The position numbers and the translations under genes were made by a program. Under the pieces are notes generated by a model, which ran no database searches, had not been told where the DNA came from, and saw only the letters and a list, made by a program, of their open reading frames with translations. Positions 25,623 to 34,325 of a stretch of DNA of 46,701 nucleotides are shown piece by piece. Positions within the stretch are counted from its first letter, which is position 1. Each line of letters starts with the position of its first letter. This DNA comes from Deltaproteobacteria bacterium (GTDB taxonomy: Bacteria > Desulfobacterota > SM23-61), in NCBI GenBank assembly GCA_016875165.1, contig VGSF01000030.1, positions 1 to 46,701 on the forward strand. The letters run 5' to 3'.

Positions 25623-26159
25623 ATGAAAGTAATAGGAGTTCATCTGGATCGCTGCACGGGCTGTAAGACCTGCGAGCTTTATTGCGCCGTAGAGAGGGGA
25701 AGTAACGGGAAAACTTTGCTGAAAGCCGCCCATGAAATCCCCCCACCCCAACCGCGTCTCCGCGTGGAAGGATACAATGAATTTGCCTTTCCCTATCAGT
25801 GTCGCCACTGCCTTCAAGCTCCTTGCCTGGATGCCTGCCTCAACGCCGCTCTGGTCCGGGATCCGCAAACAAATCTTGTGGTGGTGCGGGAGGAACGCTG
25901 CATCGCCTGCTGGACCTGTACTATGTTTTGCCCCTTTGGGGTTATTTTTCCCTGGCCGGAAAGAAAATTCGCTCTCAAATGCGACCGGTGCGCCTTTATG
26001 GAAAACCCCGTCTGCCTGGAAGTTTGTCCCTGCCAGGCCCTGGAACTTGTGGAACTCGAGGACTTAGAGAAAACCTTTGACCAGAGGCGGAAGGAAATTC
26101 GTAAAACATTGGCCGGGGAAAAAGAAAAAGGCTTGCTTTTACTCGATCTGGGAGAATAA
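25623..26159 (+). CDS. CooF-like four-cluster ferredoxin (electron-transfer subunit)
   Basis: This 178-residue polyferredoxin of the CooF/HycB/AorB type has four cysteine clusters in the usual order: CTGCKTCELYC; CRHCLQAPCLDAC; CIACWTCTMFCPFG; CDRCAFMENPVCLEVCP. It carries electrons between a metalloenzyme and another redox partner. I chose the ATG at 25623 (MKVIGVHLDRC) because GGGAG lies eight to nine bases upstream and the family starts this way. An ATG at 25608 has its Shine-Dalgarno too close. The next genes are a CODH-fold protein and an FAD/NAD oxidoreductase, the classic CooF-CooS-FNOR grouping. The 355-base gap after it is unusual for a tight operon. Confidence 0.88.
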   Translation: MKVIGVHLDRCTGCKTCELYCAVERGSNGKTLLKAAHEIPPPQPRLRVEGYNEFAFPYQCRHCLQAPCLDACLNAALVRDPQTNLVVVREERCIACWTCTMFCPFGVIFPWPERKFALKCDRCAFMENPVCLEVCPCQALELVELEDLEKTFDQRRKEIRKTLAGEKEKGLLLLDLGE

Positions 26160-26514
26160 TCGAGACGCTGGGATTGTGTAGCGTCTTAAAAAAAGATTGA
26201 CAATCTCCAACGTGGAGCCAGGCGGAAGAACGATGCGCGCCGCCAAAATCGGCCGGGAAATGGCTGATTTCATAACTTAGGCTTTGTTTCCGCAAAGAAA
26301 CCAGCGGGGCGACAAATCGGGAATATCCTTCGTGGATTTTTGAGTAAGCCTCGCCCCGCTCCTTCAAGATGGAACCACCGCCTCATTTTGGCAAGCGCAG
26401 AAGCGCAGCGGTCTTTCGCCTGGCTCCCTGGAACGGCTTTGACATATGCCACTAATTTCTGGGCCGCTACAATAGGCGTCTTTTGCTAAAACGATTCAAA
26501 ACAGGAGATCTGGC
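26160..26514. repeat. Large imperfect inverted repeat between CooF-like and CODH-like genes
   Basis: A short hairpin (AGACGCT/AGCGTCT, 26162-26187) follows the ferredoxin stop. From about 26214 to 26433 the two sides are inverse: GGAGCCAGGCGGAAGAACG on the left and the reverse complement of GGAGCCAGGCGAAAGACCG on the right. Further pairing occurs inside (AGCGGGGCGA with TCGCCCCGCT). It looks like a miniature element or its remnant, unrelated in sequence to families A and B. It contains no gene. Confidence 0.55.
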
Positions 26515-28002
26515 ATGGAAACGATTTACTTTAAGACAGTTGACCCCATCAGTCAGGAACTTTTGCGGTCTGCTTCCCAACGGGGCATCAAGGTTCACTG
26601 GGACCGCTATGAAAGGCTTCAGCCGCAGGATGGGTTTCTGCGGCTGGGCTTGAGCTGTCCTTTTGGTTGCCTGCAAGGACCCTGTCGGATTGATCCTTTC
26701 GGTCGAGGACCCGACCGGGGAATTTGCGGCTTGGATCGGGACGGGATGGTTGCGGCCCTGTTGTTGCGCCTTACAGTGCAGGGGGCTCTTGAGGCCATGA
26801 ACGAATTTCCCAGCCTGAAAAAAATCCCTAATATATTCCGTTCCGCCCCTCTGGACAGGATCGCCCCCCGGGCCATAAAAAAACTTGGGGGGCAGGAACT
26901 TTCGCTGGAGGAGATCTCTAATGCTGCTTCTCTTCTGCAAAGGCCCTTGGCGTCGCCTGAAGATTTAATCATAAAAGCCCTGCGCCTGGGAATATTAACT
27001 TTGGGCTTGTTGGAAATAAAAAAGATGGAGGAGAAGGCCCAACGGAGTCTCCCCCTCCAGGCAGGATATGGTTTACTCGCCAATGGGGATAGGATCATCG
27101 GGGTATGCGGTCAGCCTTCCCCCAAGTTTCTGGAAACCCTGGCCAAGAAGGCCTCTCAAAATTTTGGCCATCGCCGCCCACTCCTTTCTTTAGGGGACTG
27201 GATTCCCGTAAATGGCGGTTTTTTGCCCTGCGTCTGCACTTCAGGCGAAGCGGAGTTATTGCTGGCCTCCGGCAAGATTCATCTCCTGATCGCTGGCCCG
27301 GGGGCGGATCCCTCTATGGTCGAGCTTTGCCTAAGCCTTGGTATCCCTTTCATCTCTTCCCATGATACTAAGGACGCCAAGAAAATTTTACGGCTCGTCC
27401 AGGAGAAAGTTGACACTTCTTCCCCTACAAGCTTCGCCCCTGATACATCTCTTATAGAGGAAACAGAGGTGATTCTGGACGCAAAAGAGCTGGAAGAAAT
27501 CCTTAAAAAAGGGCGAGCCAGAAAGCTATTTCTTCTGGGGGGCGCCGATGCTCCCCAGCAGTCTCTGGGTTGGATTCCAATGGAGGTGGCCTCTTCTCTG
27601 CGGGGCGAAAAAGGATGCCTGATAGCCGCCTGGGGAGATGCGGCCTTGTGGATTCTTAAAAAAGGCCTCGCTTCCCCGGGAAACAAACCCCCAGTTTACA
27701 TCCTGGATGAGCAAGCGGGACCTCTCCTTGCCTTGAAAGCATTGGGCGCCATAAGGAAATTGAAGGCCTTGCAGGTATGTTTCTCGAGCTTGAAAAGTTG
27801 CCGTGATCTGGCCATGGCCCTGGGCTTGGCCAGTCTAAGCGTGAAGATCAGTGTTGCGGTTCCACTCCCCCTCTGGGGGAGCGAGAAGGTTCGTAATCTC
27901 CTTGCGGAAAAACTCGGGGCTCAAGGGGGAAGCCTGACCCATTTTGACCACGCTCCCCATGCCCAGGAAATTCTGGATTGGTTTTTAAGGAAGGAAGCCT
28001 AA
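26515..28002 (+). CDS. CO-dehydrogenase (CooS)-fold protein lacking the C-cluster ligands
   Basis: This 495-residue protein is clearly homologous to Ni-Fe carbon monoxide dehydrogenase: DRYERLQPQDGF then CPFGCLQGPCRIDPFG and RGICG. The cysteines C48, C52, C57 and C71 could hold the B-type [4Fe-4S] cluster. The CooS Cys that forms the intersubunit D-cluster (QPQCGF) is Asp here. By eye, the C-cluster ligands are mostly gone. The GHNP region reads GVCGQP (196-201), CCTGNE reads CVCTSGE (239-245, the only one kept), DxQCIMPS reads GPGADPS (261-267), VGCxN reads LGGAD (341-345), TGCxA reads AAWGDAA (371-377), and the final GSC reads DEQAG (398-402). It is also about 130 residues short. CO oxidation is therefore improbable. 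A redox scaffold or a new activity is inferred. Start: ATG behind AGGAG. Confidence 0.82.
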   Translation: METIYFKTVDPISQELLRSASQRGIKVHWDRYERLQPQDGFLRLGLSCPFGCLQGPCRIDPFGRGPDRGICGLDRDGMVAALLLRLTVQGALEAMNEFPSLKKIPNIFRSAPLDRIAPRAIKKLGGQELSLEEISNAASLLQRPLASPEDLIIKALRLGILTLGLLEIKKMEEKAQRSLPLQAGYGLLANGDRIIGVCGQPSPKFLETLAKKASQNFGHRRPLLSLGDWIPVNGGFLPCVCTSGEAELLLASGKIHLLIAGPGADPSMVELCLSLGIPFISSHDTKDAKKILRLVQEKVDTSSPTSFAPDTSLIEETEVILDAKELEEILKKGRARKLFLLGGADAPQQSLGWIPMEVASSLRGEKGCLIAAWGDAALWILKKGLASPGNKPPVYILDEQAGPLLALKALGAIRKLKALQVCFSSLKSCRDLAMALGLASLSVKISVAVPLPLWGSEKVRNLLAEKLGAQGGSLTHFDHAPHAQEILDWFLRKEA

Positions 28003-28009
28003 AGAAGAA

Positions 28010-29284
28010 ATGGACTGCGTAATTATTGGCGGCGGGGCTGCCGGACTGCAGGCCGCCCTCCGCTGCCGACAATGCTGGGCGGAAAAATTCGTCCTCCTGC
28101 TTGAAGCCGAAGGAGACGTAGGATATTGCAACCCTCTTTTACCCCAGTTCATGGCCGGGCAGGTAGAAGAGGAAAAACTCTTCTTCTATCATCCTGCGGA
28201 CGATCCTCTTTTGCATATCCGCAAGGGAATAAAAGTTCAATCCCTGGACCGGGCCAGGCAAAGCCTCAACCTGGATAACCAGGAGAAGATTCAGTATGAA
28301 CGTTTGATCCTGGCCCCTGGAGGTCAACCGATCATTCCTCTTTTAAGTAGAGAATATCTACCCGCAGGAATCTTCCCTGTACGCACCCTCAGCGCCGCCC
28401 GAAAGATTCGCGATTGGCTCTTAAAGCACAGGGAAATCGTTATCCTCGGGGGAGGATTGGTGGGCGTAAAAACAGCGGCCTATTTGCGGCTGGCCGGTTT
28501 TGCTGTATCCCTGGTGGAGAAAGAAGATCACCTTTTACCCCAGGCCCTGACCAAAAACGCTGCCAGGCTGGTAGAAGGCCATCTTCAGCGGTTAGGAATT
28601 CGCCTTTTTATAGGATGTCTTCTCGAAGATATTAAGGAGGGAAAAGAAAGTCTGAAGTCGGTAAAGGTTGACGGGCAGTGGATTCCGGGAGACACCCTGT
28701 TAATCGCCGCTGGGTCAATCCCTAATATAAATTTTCTGGAAAATTCCGGCTTGCTTAAAGATGGAGAACTTGTAGTTTCTCCCGCTCTCCAAACCGCTGA
28801 CGCCAAGATTTTTGCCGCCGGAGATGCGGTCACTATCGCAACTTCCCGGGGAGAGAAATTTAAACCCTGGACCTGGCCACAGGCAGTTGCCCAGGGAAAA
28901 CTGGCTGCCGAGAATCTTTTCCGATCTGTGCCTCTTTCCCTGAATGCCCTGACTCGCCCCAATTCTATGAATCTCCAAGGCCTATCCATAGTGGTCCTGG
29001 GAGCCCCCGCCCCCGGGGCCGAAATAATTTCCTGCGACCGGACGGCAGAAGGGGTGTACCGGGAAATCTTTCTCCTAAACGGCAGAATTAGCGGAGGAGC
29101 CCTGGTGGGGGATATCTCGGGGGCGGGTCTTCTGCATTATCTGATGATCAATGGCAGCGAGATCAATGGAGATGTGGCCAGGTTTTTAAAACCTCAACCC
29201 CGGGTTTTCCACCACTACCTTTCGGCCTCGAAGAGATCGAAACTTAAAGCTCGCATTCTTTTTCCCAAGGAGATACGCCAATGA
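28010..29284 (+). CDS. FAD/NAD(P)-dependent oxidoreductase (FNOR type)
   Basis: This 424-residue flavoprotein of the NADH oxidase/CoA-disulfide reductase/rubredoxin reductase superfamily has an FAD fold at the N-terminus (CVIIGGGAAGLQAA), LILAPGGQP, an NAD fold in the middle (IVILGGGLVGVKTAAYLRLAG) and the FAD-binding IFAAGDAV segment. A Cys in DVGYCNPLLP lies where NADH oxidases and CoA-disulfide reductases carry a redox Cys; whether it is the equivalent is uncertain. FNORs of this kind commonly sit beside cooS and cooF and link ferredoxin or CODH electrons to NAD(P). It starts eight bases after the CODH-like stop and overlaps the next gene by four bases, so coexpression is strong. Confidence 0.87.
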   Translation: MDCVIIGGGAAGLQAALRCRQCWAEKFVLLLEAEGDVGYCNPLLPQFMAGQVEEEKLFFYHPADDPLLHIRKGIKVQSLDRARQSLNLDNQEKIQYERLILAPGGQPIIPLLSREYLPAGIFPVRTLSAARKIRDWLLKHREIVILGGGLVGVKTAAYLRLAGFAVSLVEKEDHLLPQALTKNAARLVEGHLQRLGIRLFIGCLLEDIKEGKESLKSVKVDGQWIPGDTLLIAAGSIPNINFLENSGLLKDGELVVSPALQTADAKIFAAGDAVTIATSRGEKFKPWTWPQAVAQGKLAAENLFRSVPLSLNALTRPNSMNLQGLSIVVLGAPAPGAEIISCDRTAEGVYREIFLLNGRISGGALVGDISGAGLLHYLMINGSEINGDVARFLKPQPRVFHHYLSASKRSKLKARILFPKEIRQ

Positions 29285-30018
29285 TCATTCGCCAGGAAAC
29301 TTGCGTTGGCTGCGGACGTTGTCAGCCTTACTGCCCAACCAATGCCATTCACTTTCAAGACCTGAAAAGCACGGTGGATCAAGAAGTCTGTTATGAATGC
29401 GGCTGTTGTCTTCGGGCGCAGATCTGCCCGGTGGAGGCCATTGAAGAATCACCCCATGTTTATGAATACCCCAGGGCCTTGCGAAAATATTTCAGCGACC
29501 CTAACGCCACCCACGCCCTTACGGGAATCCAGGGGCGGGGCACGGAAGAATCGAAAACCAATGATGTGACTCATCGAGTTGGTCCAGGCGAGGTGGGAGT
29601 GGCCATCGAAGTGGGCCGGCCGAATATCGGCATGGACCTTAAAAACATCCAGAAGATCACCCGGGCCCTGGCCCGGGCAGGGATTCATGAAATCGAACCC
29701 AATAACCCTTTCCTGGACATGATTCAAGACCCCTTGACCGGAGACCTGAAACCGGAGCTGATTGGTGAGAGGGTGCTCAGCGCCATCATTGAAATTCAGG
29801 TCAAGCGCGATCGGCTGCGGCATATTCTGCGCACGATTAAAGGGGTGGCCCGGGAAGTGGACAGCGTTTTTTGCCTGGATGTTTACACTATGCTGGAGCC
29901 GGGGCTTACCGTCCCCCCGGAAGTTTTAGAGGTCATTGAATCAGAAGGGTTTTCCTGGCGGCCCAACGCCAAAATCAACATGGGCCTGGGACGGGCCTGG
30001 GAAAGGAAGAACTCATGA
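29281..30018 (+). CDS. Ferredoxin-domain protein with an unrecognised C-terminal domain
   Basis: Residues 1-60 are a two-cluster bacterial ferredoxin (CVGCGRCQPYCPTNAI and CYECGCCLRAQICPVEAI; the second motif has an unusual extra residue before the last Cys). The remaining 185 residues have no family I can name. They contain a Thr/His/Gly-rich stretch (TNDVTHRVGPGEVGVAIEVGRPNIG) and a helical region, and end near WRPNAKINMGLGRAWER. The domain is soluble with no signal peptide. It is coupled by ATGA to the FAD oxidoreductase before it and to the unknown gene after it. I infer an electron-transfer component of a complex with the CODH-like protein. Confidence 0.75.
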   Translation: MIIRQETCVGCGRCQPYCPTNAIHFQDLKSTVDQEVCYECGCCLRAQICPVEAIEESPHVYEYPRALRKYFSDPNATHALTGIQGRGTEESKTNDVTHRVGPGEVGVAIEVGRPNIGMDLKNIQKITRALARAGIHEIEPNNPFLDMIQDPLTGDLKPELIGERVLSAIIEIQVKRDRLRHILRTIKGVAREVDSVFCLDVYTMLEPGLTVPPEVLEVIESEGFSWRPNAKINMGLGRAWERKNS

Positions 30019-30662
30019 CCCACAGTTTGCATCGCGAAGGAACCCTCGATTCCCTGGAGCGGGACTATGCTCTTTTCATCTACCCGGCGCGGGGGTTCAA
30101 CTATAAAGGGAGTGGCCCGAAAGTGCGCCGGATCATGGAGCTCCTTTACCTAAAAGCGCCCTCAAACATGATCGTCTCCACCCTGCGCCGCAACCTTTAC
30201 AGCGGCGTCCGCCCGGAAGAAGTGCTGGAGAGCATCCAGGATGGGGCCCGCATCTATTGCGTCTTCAATACCCGGGAAAAGTTGAAGGAGGCCCTCTCCG
30301 GGGTCAAGAAACTGGATGAAGGGATTTCAGTAGTCGTAAGCGGCCTCAGCGACCGGGTTCGAGGAATAGCCGCGGAGATCGGGCTGAACCCCCACACCAT
30401 AAACCTCTCCCTTGGAATTCATGGACGCACAGACCGACTCCCTCCGCCGGACATTCGCCAGTTCACCACCATGTGCGGCCACGGAATGATAGCTCCGGCC
30501 CTGGTTAGGGACGTTATCCGCAGAATAAAGAAAGGACGGCTTAACCTCTGGGATGGAAGCATTATCCTGGCCGCCCCCTGCACCTGCGGCATATACAATC
30601 CCAATCGTTCCCAGGAAATGCTCCAGGAGCTCGTCCCTCTCTATACCTTTCATCGCTGGTAA
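30015..30662 (+). CDS. Conserved-looking protein of unknown function (CGHG / CTCG motifs)
   Basis: I do not recognise this 215-residue protein. It is soluble, with an alpha/beta pattern in the first 150 residues and a C-terminal part holding TMCGHGMIAP (C154, H156) and APCTCGIYNPN (C189, C191). Those four residues could bind a metal or Fe-S cluster. It overlaps the ferredoxin-domain gene by ATGA and follows the redox genes, so it is probably part of the same complex or pathway. About 100 bases separate it from the TTT transporter genes, which may be cotranscribed. Confidence 0.7.
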   Translation: MTHSLHREGTLDSLERDYALFIYPARGFNYKGSGPKVRRIMELLYLKAPSNMIVSTLRRNLYSGVRPEEVLESIQDGARIYCVFNTREKLKEALSGVKKLDEGISVVVSGLSDRVRGIAAEIGLNPHTINLSLGIHGRTDRLPPPDIRQFTTMCGHGMIAPALVRDVIRRIKKGRLNLWDGSIILAAPCTCGIYNPNRSQEMLQELVPLYTFHRW

Positions 30663-30761
30663 TTCTTTAGGCACAAAGGAGGCCCAGGCGCGGATAAACG
30701 ATTCAGGCCGATCCACGAAAAAATTGCTGGTTAAAATCAAATTAGAAAAGGAGGATTTTTT

Positions 30762-31745
30762 ATGAAAAAAGAAAAGATTTTATTCGCCCCTTTTATGGTT
30801 GTGCTGGCCCTCCCTTTTTTGCTCCTTCTTTCGACCGAGTCGCCGGCTCAAAAATTTCCCTCAAAAACCATCGAGTTCGTCGTCCATGCCGCTGCCGGAG
30901 GAGGCAGTGATATCATGGCCCGCATGATGCAAAGCATCATCGATAAGGAGAAACTGACTACCCAGTCCATCGCCGTGGTCAACCGCCCCGGGGGTTCTGG
31001 AGCCATCTCCTTTGCCTATATCGCCGGGAAAAAGGGAGATCCGCATTTCTGGCTTACGGCTACTACCAGTTTCCTGATGACCCCGCTCCAGGGACAATCC
31101 AAATTTAACTATAAGGATTTTACTCCCCTGACCAACCTGGCCTATGATGATTTTCTAATTGTAGTGCGAGCGGACTCTCCTCATAAAACCATAAAAGACC
31201 TCATTGAAACGGCCAGGAAAAAACCGGGAGATTTCAAAGTCGGGGGCACCCATGCCCCGGGGGTGGATGCCATCATCGCCTTTCTGATTGAAAAAGAAAC
31301 AGGGGTAAAGTTTAATTACATTCCTTTCAAAAGCGGCAGCGAAGTCATGATCGCTCTTCTGGGAGGCCATGTAGAACTGGCCAGCGCCAATCCTGGAGAA
31401 GCCCTGGCCCAGATGGAAGCCAAAAAGGTAAGGGTCTTGGGAGCCACCACCGACAAAAGACTCGAACTGGCGCCGGATATTTCCACTTTGAAAGAGCAGG
31501 GAATTAACGTGGTCTTTCAGCAGTTCCGCAGTATTGCCGCCCCTCCCAATCTCCCCAAAGAAGCGGTCCTCTATTATGAAGAGCTTTTCAAGAAATTGGC
31601 GGCCACCCCGCAATGGAAAGATAAATATATCAAGGAAAATATGCTCACCCCTGATTATAAGAACAGCGCCGAGACCTTAAAGCTCTGGGAATCCGAAAAC
31701 GAACGATATGGCAAAATCATGAAGGAAATGGGGGCTATCAAATAA
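30762..31745 (+). CDS. tctC: Tripartite tricarboxylate transporter substrate-binding protein (TctC family)
   Basis: This 327-residue periplasmic binding protein has a signal peptide of about 30 residues (KKEK, then a long hydrophobic stretch ending SPAQ) and a TctC/Bug fold (FPSKTIEFVVHAAAGGGSDIMARMM, then VVNRPGGSGAISFAYIAG, and GGHVELASANPGEALAQ). The AAAGGGSD loop is where these proteins bind carboxylates. It works with the TctB and TctA membrane proteins encoded downstream to import an organic acid, perhaps the substrate of the preceding redox operon. The ATG follows a strong AAGGAGGA. Confidence 0.92.
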   Translation: MKKEKILFAPFMVVLALPFLLLLSTESPAQKFPSKTIEFVVHAAAGGGSDIMARMMQSIIDKEKLTTQSIAVVNRPGGSGAISFAYIAGKKGDPHFWLTATTSFLMTPLQGQSKFNYKDFTPLTNLAYDDFLIVVRADSPHKTIKDLIETARKKPGDFKVGGTHAPGVDAIIAFLIEKETGVKFNYIPFKSGSEVMIALLGGHVELASANPGEALAQMEAKKVRVLGATTDKRLELAPDISTLKEQGINVVFQQFRSIAAPPNLPKEAVLYYEELFKKLAATPQWKDKYIKENMLTPDYKNSAETLKLWESENERYGKIMKEMGAIK

Positions 31746-31747
31746 AG

Positions 31748-32017
31748 GGTAACACCTTAGCCCTTTAAAAAGAGGTGGGGCGTAAGGTCAGAGGGAATCC
31801 ATGGTCCGGGGGCCTGGGCGGCCCGCTTGGAATCATAAGGCGCTGATTTCTTCGCGGGTGGGGCGGGGAAAACGCCCCCCGCCTCCTCCGACGGAGACGA
31901 GCGGGGTTCTTCGTGGCCAAGCGGAAACCCGGCCGATGCTTCCGGCGCGTTCCACCCAGGCCCCCGGACCTCAACAAAGGCGGTAAAACCACTTTTTCAA
32001 ACCGCTTAATTGATACA
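31748..32017 (+). mobile_element. Miniature inverted-repeat element, family A copy 1
   Basis: This 270-bp element lies between tctC and tctB. Degenerate ends (GTAACACCTTAGC and GCTTAATTGATACA) are inverse of each other. The interior shares blocks such as TTCGTGGCCAAGCGGAAACC and GATGCTTCCGGCGCGTTCC with the copies at 32548 and 36111. Short open frames within it are not genes. Confidence 0.75.
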
Positions 32018-32086
32018 ATAAAGGTAGGGAAAGGTGAACCTGCCCCTACCTTTATTTACAGGCAAGAAAGAGGGAAAGGTTTCCCT

Positions 32087-32542
32087 ATGAAAAAAGGGTT
32101 GATCGTTGTAAGTATTTTTCTTATGGGCGTATCTCTTTTCGGGATGACCGAATCCTCCCGAATGGAGAGAACAATGAAGATGGGCGTCGGTATCGGATTT
32201 TTACCCTTCTGGACATCGGCACTCATCGGTATTCTGTCCTTGACTCTTTTCATTAATACTCTGCAAGGGAAAAAGATCCAAGCCGGCCATACGCTTTTCA
32301 CCAGAGAGAAATTGGGCCGCGTTGTTTTCATGGCGATCATCCTACTTGTTTATTTAACCCTCTTTGAGGTAATCGGTTATCTCCTTTCTACTTTTTTATT
32401 CTTTGCGGCCACGATCTTATTTCTGCAGAGAGGCAGGTTTATAAGCATCGTAATCTACGGAGCTGCTTTTACCTTTCTATTATACGCCATATTTAAAATG
32501 TGGTTGAAGTCTCCTCTACCCGCCGGATTCTTGGGAATCTAA
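32087..32542 (+). CDS. tctB: Tripartite tricarboxylate transporter small membrane protein (TctB family)
   Basis: This 151-residue integral membrane protein has four hydrophobic helices (GLIVVSIFLMGVSLFGM; MGVGIGFLPFWTSALIGILSLTLFI; VVFMAIILLVYLTLFEVIGYLLSTFLFF; FISIVIYGAAFTFLLYAIF), matching the TctB/DUF1468 pattern. I chose the ATG at 32087 because AAAGG lies seven bases upstream. Longer readings run back into the preceding miniature element. It is the usual partner of TctA and TctC. Confidence 0.85.
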   Translation: MKKGLIVVSIFLMGVSLFGMTESSRMERTMKMGVGIGFLPFWTSALIGILSLTLFINTLQGKKIQAGHTLFTREKLGRVVFMAIILLVYLTLFEVIGYLLSTFLFFAATILFLQRGRFISIVIYGAAFTFLLYAIFKMWLKSPLPAGFLGI

Positions 32543-32547
32543 AAGAG

Positions 32548-32824
32548 GGTAACAGTTTAGCGATTTGAAAAAATGGTATTAAAGCCTTTGTTGAGGGCCG
32601 GGGGTTAGAGCGGAACGCGCCGGAAGCATCGGCTGGGTTTCCGCTTGGCCACGAAGACAGAAGATCTTTTCCTCCGGAGGAGGCGGGGGTTCTTGCCCGC
32701 CCCATCAGCGGAGAAATAAGCGCCTTATGATTCTCCGCCTAAGGCGGATTCCGCTCTGGCCCCCGGCCCTTGGAATCCCTTGGCCTTTACAACACACCTT
32801 TTTTCAAAGAGCTAAAGTGTTACA
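32548..32824 (-). mobile_element. Miniature inverted-repeat element, family A copy 2 (inverted)
   Basis: This 277-bp element lies between tctB and tctA. Its ends are GTAACAGTTTAGCGATTTGA and the inverse of TGTAACACTTTAGCTCTTTG. Over its whole length it is nearly identical to the reverse complement of the copy at 36111-36387, also 277 bp. It has no coding capacity. Confidence 0.88.
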
Positions 32825-32840
32825 AAAGAGGGAGTAAGGC

Positions 32841-34325
32841 ATGCTCGATAACTTACTATTGGGTTTCGCCTCGGCCATTTCACCGATTAACCTCTTGTTC
32901 TGTTTCATCGGGGTAACCATTGGCACGATTATCGGGGTTTTACCAGGCATCGGACCGGTGGCCGGGACCGCCATGCTCATCCCCTTCACCTTTGGCATGA
33001 ATGCCACATCCGCCATGATCATGCTGGCCGGGATCTATTACGGTACCATGTACGGAGGGTCCACCACCTCTATCCTGGTTAATCTTCCCGGCGAATCGGC
33101 TTCGGTTATGACCTGTCTGGATGGATACCAAATGGCCCGTAAAGGCAGGGCTGGTGCGGCCCTGGGAATATCGGCCATTGGTTCCTTTATTGCCGGAACT
33201 TTAAGCGTTTTCGGCCTGATGCTGCTGGCTCCCCCCTTGGCGAATTTTGCTCTCAAGTTCGGGCCACCGGAATATTTTTCGCTTATGGTTTTGGGCATGA
33301 CTCTGGTAGTTGCCCTTGTGGGAGAAGACTTAATTAAAGGGTTGATTGCAGCGGCTTTGGGAATATTTCTCGGCACTATCGGCATTGACCCCATAAGTGG
33401 AATTGAAAGACTCTCTTATGGGGTTCTCACCCTTATGGATGGAGTAAGCTTTGTAAGTGTCTCGGTGGGTTTATTCGCCGTCGCCGAAGTTTTAGAGATG
33501 AGTGAAAATCCTTCGAAAACCCCATCCTATATAGAAAATATTTCTAATCTTCTTCCCAATTGGCAGGATTGGAAAGACTCTACCCTGCCCATGTTTCGGG
33601 GTAGTGTCATTGGATTCTTCGTCGGCGTGATGCCCGGCGCCGGGGCTACGATCGCTTCCATGCTATCTTATGCTACGGAAAAGAAACTATCCAAGCATCC
33701 TGAAAAATTCGGCACCGGAATCATCGAAGGGGTTGCCGCTCCGGAAAGCGCCAATAATTCAGCCACCGGTGGAGCCATGGTTCCCCTCCTGACCATGGGG
33801 ATACCTGGTTCCGGCACCACTGCGGTAATGATGGGGGCGTTACTTATTCATGGATTAAGGCCCGGCCCTTTGCTTTTCGAAAAGCATCCGGAATTTGTCT
33901 GGGCGGTAATTGCCAGTATGTATATCGGAAATTTCATGCTGTTAATCTTGAATCTGCCCCTCGTGGGAGTATGGGCGCGAATGCTGAAAATTCCCCACAA
34001 GTTCTTGATTCCCCTCATCCTGGCCTTTTCTGTAGTCGGCGTATATACGGTCAATAACAACCTCGGTGAGGTCTGGATCATGTTTGTATTCGGCATCATC
34101 GGTTATTTTATGAAAAAATTTGGCTTTCCTCCGGCCCCGGTCGTCCTGGCCCTGGTTTTAACCCCTTTGATGGAACACGCCCTCCAGCAATCTCTGCAGA
34201 TGTCCCGTGGGAACTTTTCCATATTTTTTACCCGGCCCATTTCTTTAATCCTTTTAATGGTTGCCCTGATTTCCTTTTCCAGTCCTTTGGTCCGATTTTT
34301 TTTGAGGAAAGTGAAATCTTTGTAA
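32841..34325 (+). CDS. tctA: Tripartite tricarboxylate transporter large membrane protein (TctA family)
   Basis: This 494-residue, multi-helix inner-membrane protein has both signature repeats of TctA: GVLPGIGPVAGTAMLIPFTF (about residues 34-53) and GVMPGAGATIASMLSYATEK, followed by PESANNSATGGAMVPLLTMG and GIPGSGTTAVMMGALL. It is the transport channel of the TTT system. The start ATG follows GAGGGAGTAAGGC. Its TAA stop (34323-34325) lies inside the terminal repeat of an adjacent miniature element, so the native 3' end may have been trimmed. The length is still normal for the family. Confidence 0.93.
   Translation: MLDNLLLGFASAISPINLLFCFIGVTIGTIIGVLPGIGPVAGTAMLIPFTFGMNATSAMIMLAGIYYGTMYGGSTTSILVNLPGESASVMTCLDGYQMARKGRAGAALGISAIGSFIAGTLSVFGLMLLAPPLANFALKFGPPEYFSLMVLGMTLVVALVGEDLIKGLIAAALGIFLGTIGIDPISGIERLSYGVLTLMDGVSFVSVSVGLFAVAEVLEMSENPSKTPSYIENISNLLPNWQDWKDSTLPMFRGSVIGFFVGVMPGAGATIASMLSYATEKKLSKHPEKFGTGIIEGVAAPESANNSATGGAMVPLLTMGIPGSGTTAVMMGALLIHGLRPGPLLFEKHPEFVWAVIASMYIGNFMLLILNLPLVGVWARMLKIPHKFLIPLILAFSVVGVYTVNNNLGEVWIMFVFGIIGYFMKKFGFPPAPVVLALVLTPLMEHALQQSLQMSRGNFSIFFTRPISLILLMVALISFSSPLVRFFLRKVKSL

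Noticed and set aside
26162-26187. Terminator after the CooF-like gene
   Set aside because: The AGACGCT/AGCGTCT hairpin is followed by A residues, not Ts, on the transcribed strand.
26515-28002. Functional CO dehydrogenase (cooS)
   Set aside because: The fold is right, but by eye most C-cluster ligand positions are replaced, so the symbol was not assigned.
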